From Legionella sp. PC997 (GTDB taxonomy: Bacteria; Pseudomonadota; Gammaproteobacteria; Legionellales; Legionellaceae), in the NCBI RefSeq assembly GCF_014109825.1, contig NZ_CP059576.1, forward strand, positions 226,001-290,000: DNA of 64,000 bases, in the 5' to 3' direction. Made by a program: the position numbers and the translations under genes. Positions 8,087 to 17,566 of the stretch are shown piece by piece. Under the pieces are notes generated by a model. That model was not told the DNA's origin and ran no database searches. It saw nothing but the letters and a program-made list of their open reading frames with translations. How positions within the stretch are numbered: the first letter of the stretch is position 1; every line of letters begins with the position of its first letter.

Positions 8087-9175
8087 ATGCCAAAATGTAC
8101 CATTGGATTATTACTCAGTGCAGCACATATTGCTTACCGCATTGTGGGGAAGGACAATAATTTGCGAGAAGAGCCTCGTGAGGGGTACGTCTCTACAGCC
8201 CAATTAATGGCTGATATCTCGAATTCGGGATACCTCATTACGGAAAAAACCAATGCCGATGTAGCACTTTCCAATGGTTTAACTGCAGTTCGGCTTGAAC
8301 CACTAGATAACGAATCGCCTATCATCATTTCTTTTAGAGGATCAGATTCTCTGAGAGATGTGTTTTCAGACCTATATGTAATATTGACTGGCACAGTAGG
8401 AAGAAAACTACAAGAAGATGCTTTTTCTTTTTTTAAAGAAACTAAAAAAGCTTTTCCAAATAGAGAAATTATATTAGTGGGTCATTCTCTTGGAGGGCAC
8501 TTAGCTCAACATGTAGGTGCGATAGCTTATGCCGAAGATCCAGACTTGATAAAATCAAGAAGTATCCATGTAAGAACTTTTAATACCGCACCTGTTGATT
8601 CACGTCATGGTAGATGGTTGAAGGATAAACACCCTTCTATTTTTACTCAATTTTGTAATTATAGACTGGATAGAGATGTAGTCAGTCAAACACCCGTTAA
8701 ACAATATTATGGAAACACCTTTTCGTTTTGTACCGAAAAAGGTAGGTTTGCAGCTCATCCTCTAAGGGCAATGAGAGAAGTTATTCCTAACTCCGTACAA
8801 AACTTGGAAATAGGTGGAACTAATAAAGTTCAAAGAGACTTAAATACCTTAAAAGAAGCAGTTCTAGGTATAAAAGAAGCTTATGCTGCCCATATAAAGG
8901 GGCAATGGTTTTCTAAGTTTCGAATGGGTAGTAAAAATAAGAAAATTATCGATGAGACCTTAGACTTGGTTACCAAGGAATTAAATGAAGATCCGCCCGA
9001 TTTGGGAACGGCAAAAGTTCTACTAAAACTTGCTAGGCTGGGAACACATGGAGCTACTTCGCATGAGTGCCTGAAATTTTTACTAGAGGATGTCGAGTAT
9101 GTTCAAAAAGAATATAAGGAACTTCTTGCATCCTCGAGTGTGTCGAGCGAGAACGCCTATGAATTTCATCGTTAA
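8087..9175 (+). CDS. Class-3 lipase-like alpha/beta hydrolase
   Basis: A 362-aa protein with a lipase class 3 core. The nucleophile elbow GHSLGG (132-137, Ser134) follows a predicted beta strand, SFRGS (82-86) fits the oxyanion strand, and D197 (RLDRDVVSQTP) and H224 (AAHPLR) are well placed to complete the triad. The remaining about 130 residues are charged and helical and match no lipase domain I know. There is no signal peptide, so if exported it would need another route such as Dot/Icm. I chose ATG 8087 because GGAAAG lies 5 bases upstream; ATG 8060 and TTG 8045 lack a binding site. It overlaps the convergent spoVR gene by 4 bases. The substrate is unknown. Confidence 0.75.
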   Translation: MPKCTIGLLLSAAHIAYRIVGKDNNLREEPREGYVSTAQLMADISNSGYLITEKTNADVALSNGLTAVRLEPLDNESPIIISFRGSDSLRDVFSDLYVILTGTVGRKLQEDAFSFFKETKKAFPNREIILVGHSLGGHLAQHVGAIAYAEDPDLIKSRSIHVRTFNTAPVDSRHGRWLKDKHPSIFTQFCNYRLDRDVVSQTPVKQYYGNTFSFCTEKGRFAAHPLRAMREVIPNSVQNLEIGGTNKVQRDLNTLKEAVLGIKEAYAAHIKGQWFSKFRMGSKNKKIIDETLDLVTKELNEDPPDLGTAKVLLKLARLGTHGATSHECLKFLLEDVEYVQKEYKELLASSSVSSENAYEFHR

Positions 9176-10686
9176 ACGGATGGATTATTCAACGGTGGAC
9201 AATGATACTCTTCGGTGCTCTCATTTTCGGAATTGACTGCTTGCAATACAATGGGGAATTTCCACAAAGAATAGAGATGTTTCAGTACGTCTGCGGTGGT
9301 ATTCCCTAAAGGTACTCTGTTTTGTTGCGTATACCTTAGAGTCATGGAGCGATCTCCTTGTACGTCAACAGAGAAAATTTGAATATCGGGTTCTAAATAA
9401 CCTAAATTATACTGTCTCGATAATGCCTCTCTTATTCTTTGATATCCTGGCTCATTATGAATTGCATTAACATAAAGATCAGGACTGCGATCATCGTCAA
9501 CAACATGAAATAATTTTAAATCACGAATTAATTTGGGTGATAGATATTGGGCAATAAAACTTTCATCCTTGAAATGGCGCATCGCATTATCCAGACTACT
9601 TAACCAATCGGTATTAGCCAAATAAGGAAACCATGCTTTATCTTCTCCAGTAGGATTTTCACAAATCCGTTTGATGTCTTGCATCATATGATAACCCAAA
9701 GTATAAGGATTAATTCCACTATAATAGGGGCTATTATAAGGTGGTTGCATGATAACGTTGGTGTGACTTTGTAAGATTTCCAACATAAATTCATCTGTAA
9801 CCAGCCCTTCATCGTACAGTGCGTGTAAAATGGTATAGTGCCAAAAGCAAGCCCATCCTTCATTCATCACCTTGGTTTGCCCTTGAGGATAAAAATACTG
9901 AGCCATCTTGCGTACAATACGTACAATTTCTCTTTGCCACGGCTCTAATAAGGGTGCATTTTTTTCAATAAAATACAAAATATTTTCTTGCGGTTCTTCT
10001 GGGAATCGTTTTTTCTTAGCTTCTTCGGTGACTTGCCGGCCTTGAGGTATGGTTCGCCATAATTCATTAACTTGTGATTGCATGTAAATTTCGCGATTTT
10101 GTTGGCGAATTTTTTCTTCTTGGATGGACAAAGGTGCCGGGTGTTTGTAACGATCCACACCATAGTTCATCAAGGAATGACAGGCATCCAAAATTGATTC
10201 TACTTCATTGATGCCATAACGTTGTTCACATTCACTAATGTATTTTCTTGCAAACACCAAATAATCAATAATGGCATCAGCAGAAGTCCACATTTTAAAT
10301 AAGTAATTGTTTTTAAAAAACGAGTTATGTCCATAACAAGCATGAGCAATTACCAAGGCTTGCATGGCCATGGTATTTTCTTCCATAAGATAGGAAATAC
10401 AAGGATTTGAGTTAATAACTAATTCATAAGCCAAACCCATTTGTCCCCTTTTGTAACTTTTTTCAACACTGACAAAATGTTTACCAAAAGACCAATGATG
10501 ATAACCTATAGGCATTCCTACAGAAGCATAAGCATCCATCATTTGTTCTGCAGTAATAACTTCTATTTGATTGGGATAAGTGTCTAACTTAAAGTCTTTG
10601 GCAATGCGTGCAATTTCACGATCGTAGTCCTGTATTAATTCAAAGGTCCATTCTGCACCTGTAGATAATGGCTTCTTCTTTTTCAT
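9172..10686 (-). CDS. SpoVR family protein (YcgB-like)
   Basis: A 504-aa SpoVR-family protein, the third gene of the conserved prkA-yeaH-spoVR cluster. The biochemical role is unknown; the family is named from a Bacillus spore cortex gene but is widespread in non-sporulating proteobacteria. The sequence has family hallmarks, including GMPIGYHHWSFGKHF, INSNPCISYLMEENT, HACYGHNSFFKNNY and NEGWACFWHY. The several conserved His, Glu and Cys residues suggest a metal site, which is inference. Its ATG overlaps the yeaH stop in an ATGA arrangement, so translation is probably coupled. It is soluble and cytoplasmic. Confidence 0.93.
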   Translation of the reverse strand: MKKKKPLSTGAEWTFELIQDYDREIARIAKDFKLDTYPNQIEVITAEQMMDAYASVGMPIGYHHWSFGKHFVSVEKSYKRGQMGLAYELVINSNPCISYLMEENTMAMQALVIAHACYGHNSFFKNNYLFKMWTSADAIIDYLVFARKYISECEQRYGINEVESILDACHSLMNYGVDRYKHPAPLSIQEEKIRQQNREIYMQSQVNELWRTIPQGRQVTEEAKKKRFPEEPQENILYFIEKNAPLLEPWQREIVRIVRKMAQYFYPQGQTKVMNEGWACFWHYTILHALYDEGLVTDEFMLEILQSHTNVIMQPPYNSPYYSGINPYTLGYHMMQDIKRICENPTGEDKAWFPYLANTDWLSSLDNAMRHFKDESFIAQYLSPKLIRDLKLFHVVDDDRSPDLYVNAIHNEPGYQRIREALSRQYNLGYLEPDIQIFSVDVQGDRSMTLRYTQQNRVPLGNTTADVLKHLYSLWKFPIVLQAVNSENESTEEYHCPPLNNPSV

Positions 10687-11951
10687 GCAGTCTTCCTTTT
10701 AAATAGCTCATGAAATACCGGGTAGATGTCTGCTACCGTATCAATATTCTCCATCGCAAAATTAGGATAGCGCTCTTTTACTAGTTGATAAACTTCCCAT
10801 AAACTTTGATGATGGCGTGGCATGATTTCAATATAGGCAAAATATTGCAATAAAGGCATGATCTTATCTTGCAATAACTCCTGACAATAAGGGGAATCGG
10901 CGTTCCAATTATCTCCATCTGATGCTTGGGCGACGTAAATATTCCATGCTTCGGGAGGATATCGGGTATCGATAATGGTACTAAGAAGTTCTAAAGCGCT
11001 GGAAACTACAGTACCCCCCGTTTCTCGCGAATAAAAGAACTCTTCTTCATTTACCTCTTTGGCAGAGGTATGATGGCGGATAAATACGAGCTCAATTTTT
11101 TCATAATTTTTGGTAAGAAACATATAAAGAAGGATAAAAAAGCGTTTGGCAATATCTTTCTTCGCTTCATCCATTGAACCGGATACATCCATTACACAAA
11201 ACATGACGGCTTGAGTTGAGGGTGAAGGTATACGAACGCGAAAGTTATAGCGTAAATCGATAGTATCAATAAAGGGGAACGTTTGTATTTTTTTCTTAAG
11301 ATATTCAACTCTCTTTTGCAGATTTATTAAAGCCTCGGCATCTGGAACAGGTTGGGCCTGTAGTTGCTCGAGTTCTTCTTCAGCAGCGATTAATTGTTTT
11401 TTATAAGGAGAGGCTAAAGCAACGCGACGTCCCGTTGCTTGTTTCATCGAGCGAAGAACATTAATATTGTTGGGAATGCCACTGGTTGTTACTCCCGCCC
11501 TTACTGTTTTGAAGGTGCTAATACGCGCCAATTCTTTTTTAACTAAATCGGGCAATTCCAGATCTTCAAAGTACAGATCCAAAAATTCTTCCCGTGATAA
11601 TTCAAAAACAAAATTATCCTCACCTTCACCACTGTCACTGGCTTCAGAACCATCCCCGCCACTCCCAGAACCACCAGTGGGCCTCCTTATTCGATCACCA
11701 GTAATAAAATTATCATTACCAGGTAATACCCGTTCTATGTGTCCACCTTGACCTCGATGAAACATAGGCTCAGAAATATCTTTGGCTGGAATGGTAATTT
11801 GTTCGCCTTGGTCAATTTCGGTAATACTTCGCTTGCCAACTGCATCAGAGACAGCACGTTTGATCTGATTTTTATAGCGGCGAAGAAAGCGTTGGCGATT
11901 AACCGTACTTTTTTTACCCGCATTTTGTCGTCTATCAATCAATTGCGACAT
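10683..11951 (-). CDS. YeaH/YhbH family protein (DUF444) with VWA-like domain
   Basis: A 422-aa member of the YeaH/DUF444 family, partner of the PrkA/YeaG kinase. The C-terminal half has a von Willebrand A-like fold with the metal-binding MIDAS motif DVSGS at 255-259. The N-terminal half is basic and then Gly/Ser-rich (about 92-110). A coiled-coil stretch lies at about 185-222. In E. coli, yeaG-yeaH responds to nitrogen and stationary-phase stress; the molecular activity is unsettled. It lies between prkA and spoVR on the same strand, 167 bases after prkA, and overlaps spoVR by 4 bases. Confidence 0.93.
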   Translation of the reverse strand: MSQLIDRRQNAGKKSTVNRQRFLRRYKNQIKRAVSDAVGKRSITEIDQGEQITIPAKDISEPMFHRGQGGHIERVLPGNDNFITGDRIRRPTGGSGSGGDGSEASDSGEGEDNFVFELSREEFLDLYFEDLELPDLVKKELARISTFKTVRAGVTTSGIPNNINVLRSMKQATGRRVALASPYKKQLIAAEEELEQLQAQPVPDAEALINLQKRVEYLKKKIQTFPFIDTIDLRYNFRVRIPSPSTQAVMFCVMDVSGSMDEAKKDIAKRFFILLYMFLTKNYEKIELVFIRHHTSAKEVNEEEFFYSRETGGTVVSSALELLSTIIDTRYPPEAWNIYVAQASDGDNWNADSPYCQELLQDKIMPLLQYFAYIEIMPRHHQSLWEVYQLVKERYPNFAMENIDTVADIYPVFHELFKRKTA

Positions 11952-12036
11952 AATTTAGCCCCACATAAAATATTCTGCACCTATTTGTACTTTGGCGAAG
12001 GCAAGAGCCTGGGCTCAAAGAAGCTTTATTATAGGT

Positions 12037-12070
12037 CCCGGGTTACAACTCGCGCTCAACCCAAACTACA
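12037..12070. repeat. Dispersed CCCGGGTTAC-type repeat, copy 1
   Basis: The segment begins CCCGGGTTACAACTCGCGCT and ends CAACCCAAACTACA. It closely resembles the segment at 56447-56478 and is an imperfect inverted repeat (GGGTT against AACCC). It lies in the prkA-yeaH gap. Confidence 0.5.
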
Positions 12071-12089
12071 AAATAGCTAGTCTTTAGCT

Positions 12090-12111
12090 TTCTCTCATAG
12101 GTGCGAGAGAA
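12090..12111 (-). terminator. Hairpin after prkA
   Basis: TTCTCTC (12090-12096) pairs with GAGAGAA (12105-12111) around an 8-base loop, 7 bases beyond the prkA stop. It could reduce read-through into yeaH or protect the prkA 3' end. Confidence 0.45.
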
Positions 12112-12118
12112 CCCATTA

Positions 12119-14050
12119 TTATTGTGACTTACGTACTCGCAAATACCATTCGCAAAGCAAGCGTACTTGTTTGCGTGTATAACCTTTATCGATCATTCGA
12201 GAAATAAACTCCTCATGTTTTTTCTTATCATCTTCAGATGCTTTGGCATTGAAAGAAATAACAGGTAACAAATCTTCCGTATTGGTGAACATCTTTTTCT
12301 CAATCACCGATCTTAATTTTTCATAACTGTTCCACACAGGGTTTTTGCCACGATTATTAGCACGGGCGCGTAAAACAAAATTCACCACTTCATTACGAAA
12401 ATCTTTTGGATTGGATATCCCTGCGGGTTTTTCAATTTTTTCCAGTTCTTGGTTTAATAAAGCGCGATCGAAAATTTCACCGGTATCTGGGTCGCGATAA
12501 TCTTGGTCTTGGATCCAGAAATCTGCATAGGTTATGTAGCGGTCAAAGATATTTTGGCCATATTCAGAATATGATTCCAAGTAAGCAGTTTGAATTTCCT
12601 TGCCAATAAACTCAACATACTTAGGTGCCAAATATTCTTTAATAAAGGCCAAGTAAGATTCCTGTACTTCCTGCGGAAATTGTTCTTGTTCAATTTGACG
12701 CTCCAAGACATACATTAAATGTACTGGATTCGCGGCTACTTCACTATGATCGAAATTGAACACTTTAGATAAGATTTTGAAAGCAAAGCGAGTGGACACA
12801 CCACTCATTCCTTCATCAACACCGGCGAAGTCACGGTATTCCTGATATGATTTAGCTTTCGGGTCGGTGTCCTTTAAACTCTCGCCGTTATAAACGCGCA
12901 TTTTTGAGTAAATACTTGAATTTTGAGGCTCTTTTAAACGTGTTAACACTGAAAATTGCGCCAACATGTCCAAAGTCCCAGGGGCACATTGTGCATGAGT
13001 CAGCGAACTATTATCAATAAGCTTTTGATAAATTTTAATTTCTTCAGAAACACGCAGGCAATAAGGTACTTTGACTATATTAATACGGTCTATAAATGCT
13101 TCATTATTTTTGTTATTTCTAAATGATTGCCATTCGGACTCATTGGAGTGCGCTAAGATAATTCCTTCAAATGGAATAGAAGATAATCCTTCAGTTGCGT
13201 TGTAATTGCCTTCCTGAGTGGCCGTTAACAAGGGATGTAGCACTTTGATGGGTGCTTTGAACATTTCAACAAATTCCAAAAGACCACGGTTTGCACGGCA
13301 TAAGCCACCAGAATAACTGTATGCATCAGGATCATCCTGAGAAAACTCCTCGAGTTTACGAATATCCACTTTACCCACTAAGGACGAGATATCCTGGTTG
13401 TTTTCATCGCCTGGCTCTGTTTTGGCAACGGCAATCTGTTTTAAACGGGATGGTTTAACCTTAACCACTCTAAATTTACTGATGTCTCCATTATATTCAT
13501 GTAATCGTTTAACTGCCCAGGGTGACATCAGATATCGTAAGTATCGGGGGGGAATTCCAAACCGTTCTTGGAGTAACTCAGCATCTTCTATTGGATTAAA
13601 TAAAGAAAGAGGGGATTCAAATACTGGTGAACCTTTAATGGCATAAAAGGGGGTTTTTTCCATTAAATCTTTTAATTTTTCAGCGATAGAAGATTTACCT
13701 CCACCTACAGGTCCTAAGAGATAAAGAACTTGTTTGGTTTCTTCCAGTCCTTGAGCTGCATGTTTAAGGAAACCAACAATTTGTTCAATGGGTTCTTCCA
13801 TGCCGTAAAAATCTTGAAATACAGTATAATGAGGGATGATTTTATTGGAAAAAATCCTTGATAAAACAGGATCATGACGTGTGTCAATCATTTCTGGCTC
13901 ACCTATAGCCATTAATAAGCGTTCCGCTGGATTGGCATAGGCAGACGGGTCATTTTTACACAACTCTAGGTATTCTTCCAAACTCATCTCTTCTTCTTTG
14001 TTATCTACAAAGCGTTTGGTATAACCAGTTAAAAAGTCTTGAGTGTTCAT
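12119..14050 (-). CDS. prkA: PrkA family serine protein kinase (YeaG-like)
   Basis: A 643-aa PrkA/YeaG protein: an AAA+-type ATPase core with a C-terminal kinase-like domain. Walker A is GPVGGGKS at 113-120. Other family stretches are LARKRLEY-like helices near KRLHEYNGD, GLCRANRGLLEFVEMFKAP, and LAHSNESEW followed by FIDRINIVKVPYCLR. E. coli YeaG is reported as a serine kinase acting in nutrient stress; some studies describe Bacillus PrkA as a protease, so the biochemistry is debated. The length equals that of the family. It is the first gene of the cluster, with a good ribosome binding site (AAGGGG). It is cytoplasmic. Confidence 0.95.
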   Translation of the reverse strand: MNTQDFLTGYTKRFVDNKEEEMSLEEYLELCKNDPSAYANPAERLLMAIGEPEMIDTRHDPVLSRIFSNKIIPHYTVFQDFYGMEEPIEQIVGFLKHAAQGLEETKQVLYLLGPVGGGKSSIAEKLKDLMEKTPFYAIKGSPVFESPLSLFNPIEDAELLQERFGIPPRYLRYLMSPWAVKRLHEYNGDISKFRVVKVKPSRLKQIAVAKTEPGDENNQDISSLVGKVDIRKLEEFSQDDPDAYSYSGGLCRANRGLLEFVEMFKAPIKVLHPLLTATQEGNYNATEGLSSIPFEGIILAHSNESEWQSFRNNKNNEAFIDRINIVKVPYCLRVSEEIKIYQKLIDNSSLTHAQCAPGTLDMLAQFSVLTRLKEPQNSSIYSKMRVYNGESLKDTDPKAKSYQEYRDFAGVDEGMSGVSTRFAFKILSKVFNFDHSEVAANPVHLMYVLERQIEQEQFPQEVQESYLAFIKEYLAPKYVEFIGKEIQTAYLESYSEYGQNIFDRYITYADFWIQDQDYRDPDTGEIFDRALLNQELEKIEKPAGISNPKDFRNEVVNFVLRARANNRGKNPVWNSYEKLRSVIEKKMFTNTEDLLPVISFNAKASEDDKKKHEEFISRMIDKGYTRKQVRLLCEWYLRVRKSQ

Positions 14051-14260
14051 ATGCCATCCCCTTTTACCCTTCTATAAGGATATATTGTGTTTCTTTACAT
14101 TTATTGCATTTTACTGGTAAATGCAATAATGGATTTTCAGCTAACTTCGTTCTATTTATAAAGATTGACCTAAGAAGTTACCCCTTTATAATCATTATAG
14201 GCTAAACTAGGAAAATTGTTATATAACTCAATAAACTTAATCGCATTTGCATAGGATGTA

Positions 14261-16852
14261 ATGATCATGCCTAACACTACCGTTTATTTAAAAAACTACC
14301 AGCCCCCTTTTTTTACAGTAGAAACTGTAAATTTAAATTTTGACTTGTATGATGATCATGCTTTGGTACAAAGTGAACTGAAATTAATCCGTCAACATCA
14401 AGGTCCTTTGCATTTATATGGAGATGAGTTGGAATTGGTAAGCGTGCATCTGAATGGCCAAAAACTCGAGCCATCTGCTTACACCTTACATGAGGATGAG
14501 CTAATTATAGAAAATTGTCCCGATGAACTGGTATTAGATATTGTCACGCGGATTTATCCTCAAAATAACACCCAATTATCCGGCCTTTATCGCTCAAATC
14601 ATTTATTTTGTACCCAGTGCGAGGCAGAAGGCTTTCGACGCATTACCTATTTTCCAGATCGCCCCGATGTTTTAGCTACTTATACAACGCGCATTTCGGC
14701 AGATAAAAAACAATACCCCATCTTGTTATCCAATGGAAATTTAATCGAATCAGGTAGCACTCCGGAGGGGCGTCATTGGGTAGTTTGGAATGATCCCTTT
14801 AAAAAACCCTCGTATTTATTTGCTTTAGTTGCAGGAGATTTGGCTTGTGTGCAGGATCAATTTACTACGAGTTCTGGTCGCACTATTGATTTACGTATTT
14901 ATGTTGAACCTGGAAATGAAGATAAATGTGCCCATGCGATGGACTCTTTAAAAAAATCCATGCGCTGGGATGAAGAAGTTTATGGACGTGAATACGATCT
15001 GGATATTTTTATGATCGTAGCAGTTAGCGACTTCAATATGGGAGCCATGGAGAACAAGGGATTAAATATTTTTAACTCCAAGTACATTCTTGCTCGTCCT
15101 GAAACCGCAACCGATCAAGATTTTGCAGATGTTGAAGGCGTGGTTGCCCATGAATATTTTCATAATTGGACTGGTAATCGAGTTACCTGTCGTGATTGGT
15201 TTCAGTTAAGTTTGAAAGAAGGACTCACTGTGTTTCGGGATCAGGAATTTTCTCGGGATATGAACTCACGTGACGTAAATCGGATTATGGATGTTAGGGT
15301 ATTGCGAAGTGCGCAATTTCCCGAGGATGCCGGAGCCATGGCACATCCGGTACGACCCGAGTCTTATCAGGAAATAAATAATTTTTATACAGCTACGGTA
15401 TATAACAAAGGTGCTGAAGTTATCCGTATGCAGCATACACTACTTGGTAAGGCAGGTTTCCGTAAGGGTATGGATTTATATTTTAAACGTCATGATGGTC
15501 AAGCGGTTACTATTGATGATTTTGTTGCTGCTATGGAAGACAGTAATCAGATTGATTTAACTCAATTTAAACGATGGTATAGCCAGGCAGGAACTCCAGA
15601 AGTAACCGTTACTAGTGAGTATGCACAAGGTCAGTTGATCTTAAAAATGAAACAAAGTTGTCCTTCAACTCCTGAATGCCATGAGAAGAAACCGTTTCAT
15701 ATTCCTATTAAAATTGCCTTATTTGACTCTAATGGACACCAAATATCATTGGATCGAGAACTATTAGAGTTAAAGGAAAGGGAACAGAGTTTCACTTTTA
15801 CAAACTTAAATGAAAAACCGGTCATATCCTTATTACGTGAGTTTTCTGCCCCGATTAAGATGAATTATGATTTAAGTCAGGACGAGTTGTTGTTTTTATT
15901 GCGGCACGAAGTAGATGGTTATGCTAAATGGGATGCAGCACAAAATCTTATTCTGAATTGCATCAAGGAATGTTTGAATAAACCATCAAGTAAATGGCAA
16001 ATTCCATCTAATTTGATTTCAGCTTTGCAGCATGTATTGCTTGATGAGTCACTTGATGCGGATCTTCGCGCAGAATTATTAACACCTCCAGGATTTGAGG
16101 ATATTGCTACACGATTAGAGAATGTGGATGTGAGTGCTGTAGAAAGTGTACGTGATTTTTTTCACCAGCAATTAGGTTGGTATTTGTATGAAGCTGCTCA
16201 TTCACTTTATCGGCAGTTATGGAATATTGAAGATCACCGTATGAATGGTCCTGCATACGGGCGGAGAAAATTACGCAATGTTTGTCTATGGCTTATGATG
16301 AAAGCAAAGGAAGTTTCAACTCTAGACCTGTGTCAACAACAATTTATGGCTGCACGGACTATGACCGATCAAATGGCTAGTTTTTCATTATTAGTTAATT
16401 GTACGAATCAAGGTGTACGCGAACAAACAATTGATGATTTTTATAAACAATGGTCCAAAAATGATTTGGTTTTAGATAAGTGGTTTGCAATCCAAGCGAC
16501 TTGTGAGTTACCGGAAACTTTAACTCATGTAAAAGTTTTATTAAAACACCCTGCATTCTGTATCAAGAATCCAAATAAAGTCCGCGCTTTGCTCGGCGCA
16601 TTTTGTATGGGAAATCCGCGCAATTTTCATGCATTAGATGGAAGCGGTTATTCCTTTTTAGCGGAAATGCTGGTGACACTAGATAAGATTAATCCGCAAA
16701 TCGCAGCCCGCTTGGCTAATCCGTTCACGCGTTGGAAGCGCTATGATAGCCCCAGACAAACTTTGATGCGAAATCAATTAGAACAGTTGGCTAAGTTAGA
16801 ATTATCACGTGATTTGGCAGAAGTTGTTTCTAAAAGTTTAATGGTGAATTAG
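14261..16852 (+). CDS. pepN: Aminopeptidase N, M1 family
   Basis: An 863-aa zinc aminopeptidase that removes N-terminal residues from peptides in the cytoplasm. The exopeptidase motif GAMEN is at 261-265. The zinc site is HEYFHNW (H297, catalytic E298, H301) with the distal E320. The C-terminal Ig-like and alpha-helical domains bring it to the normal length of the E. coli PepN subgroup. There is no signal peptide. TAGGAT just upstream fits ATG 14261; ATG 14267 is an alternative. It is monocistronic by appearance, with a hairpin at 16870 closing the unit. Confidence 0.96.
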   Translation: MIMPNTTVYLKNYQPPFFTVETVNLNFDLYDDHALVQSELKLIRQHQGPLHLYGDELELVSVHLNGQKLEPSAYTLHEDELIIENCPDELVLDIVTRIYPQNNTQLSGLYRSNHLFCTQCEAEGFRRITYFPDRPDVLATYTTRISADKKQYPILLSNGNLIESGSTPEGRHWVVWNDPFKKPSYLFALVAGDLACVQDQFTTSSGRTIDLRIYVEPGNEDKCAHAMDSLKKSMRWDEEVYGREYDLDIFMIVAVSDFNMGAMENKGLNIFNSKYILARPETATDQDFADVEGVVAHEYFHNWTGNRVTCRDWFQLSLKEGLTVFRDQEFSRDMNSRDVNRIMDVRVLRSAQFPEDAGAMAHPVRPESYQEINNFYTATVYNKGAEVIRMQHTLLGKAGFRKGMDLYFKRHDGQAVTIDDFVAAMEDSNQIDLTQFKRWYSQAGTPEVTVTSEYAQGQLILKMKQSCPSTPECHEKKPFHIPIKIALFDSNGHQISLDRELLELKEREQSFTFTNLNEKPVISLLREFSAPIKMNYDLSQDELLFLLRHEVDGYAKWDAAQNLILNCIKECLNKPSSKWQIPSNLISALQHVLLDESLDADLRAELLTPPGFEDIATRLENVDVSAVESVRDFFHQQLGWYLYEAAHSLYRQLWNIEDHRMNGPAYGRRKLRNVCLWLMMKAKEVSTLDLCQQQFMAARTMTDQMASFSLLVNCTNQGVREQTIDDFYKQWSKNDLVLDKWFAIQATCELPETLTHVKVLLKHPAFCIKNPNKVRALLGAFCMGNPRNFHALDGSGYSFLAEMLVTLDKINPQIAARLANPFTRWKRYDSPRQTLMRNQLEQLAKLELSRDLAEVVSKSLMVN

Positions 16853-16869
16853 AGAAGAAATTTGGTAAC

Positions 16870-16895
16870 CTGGGTTAGGCGACGCCATAACCCAG
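16870..16895. terminator. Hairpin between convergent pepN and cNMP-domain gene
   Basis: CTGGGTTA (16870-16877) pairs with TAACCCAG (16888-16895), with an inner GGC/GCC stem. It can serve both convergent genes. The arms belong to the CCCAGGT/CCCGGGTTA group seen elsewhere in the window. Confidence 0.6.
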
Positions 16896-16913
16896 TTATG
16901 GTTTAACCTCATT

Positions 16914-17540
16914 TTAGAGTACGACTTTAGAGGTTTCAGCGGGAAGAGAATTCAAATCATTGCATAAATTGGAAGGTTTTAACGTGTAATACAGCCCTAA
17001 TCCTACTTCAGATAAAAAAATACACAGGACAAGTGCGCCAAACAATATACAAAAAATTTGTTTGTTCTTTTTCTTTTTTTCATGGATTTTATTGAGAATG
17101 GTTTCATTACTGTGAAACAAACGGTCGCTGATTATTTTAATGACTGAGGCGACAATTGCATCATGACACTCATGATTTTCCAAAGCATGTAATTTGCTGA
17201 TTGACAGGTGTAACACCACAGTGGACTCCATTGCTATGACAGTTAGAGCACAGGTGCGGTTTTGAATCACCCTCATTTCATCAATTGTTTCTCCTGCGCT
17301 CAGGGTTCCAATCAATTCAGGGGCAGAATTTTCCTTTTCTTTTTTATAAAGCCCAACAGTCCCCGAAATAATAATGAAAAAATTATCATTTAATTCGCCT
17401 TCTTTAAGCAAAATATTGCCTTTTCCAAAGGTAGTTCTTGATGAAATCTCCATAAATGTTTGATAATTTTCCTCGGATAAAGAACTTAAGAGAGGACTGT
17501 TTCTTAAAATATTTTTTTCATTTACGGAAAAGTCGCTCAT
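16914..17540 (-). CDS. Cyclic nucleotide-binding domain protein with C-terminal membrane anchor
   Basis: A 208-aa protein with a CAP_ED (cyclic nucleotide-binding) fold at about 12-140. Strands are typical (GNILLKEGELNDNFFIIISG), and the phosphate-binding cassette region reads GETIDEM then NRTCALT (E84, R95). The Ser/Ala usual after the Arg is Thr, so ligand binding is plausible but not certain. In place of the DNA-binding HTH of CRP, it has a basic helix and one transmembrane segment at about 162-187, then a short tail. It is therefore not a transcription factor but a tail-anchored sensor or scaffold. Legionella species encode several cNMP-domain proteins. AAGGA supports ATG 17540. Confidence 0.8.
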   Translation of the reverse strand: MSDFSVNEKNILRNSPLLSSLSEENYQTFMEISSRTTFGKGNILLKEGELNDNFFIIISGTVGLYKKEKENSAPELIGTLSAGETIDEMRVIQNRTCALTVIAMESTVVLHLSISKLHALENHECHDAIVASVIKIISDRLFHSNETILNKIHEKKKKNKQIFCILFGALVLCIFLSEVGLGLYYTLKPSNLCNDLNSLPAETSKVVL

Positions 17541-17552
17541 TGAATTTTCCTT

Positions 17553-17566
17553 AACTCAATTGAGTT
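17553..17566. promoter_or_regulatory. 14-bp palindrome next to the cNMP-gene ribosome binding site
   Basis: AACTCAATTGAGTT is a perfect palindrome directly upstream of the AAGGA ribosome binding site of the minus-strand gene. It could be an operator or form a small RNA stem beside the binding site. Confidence 0.3.
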
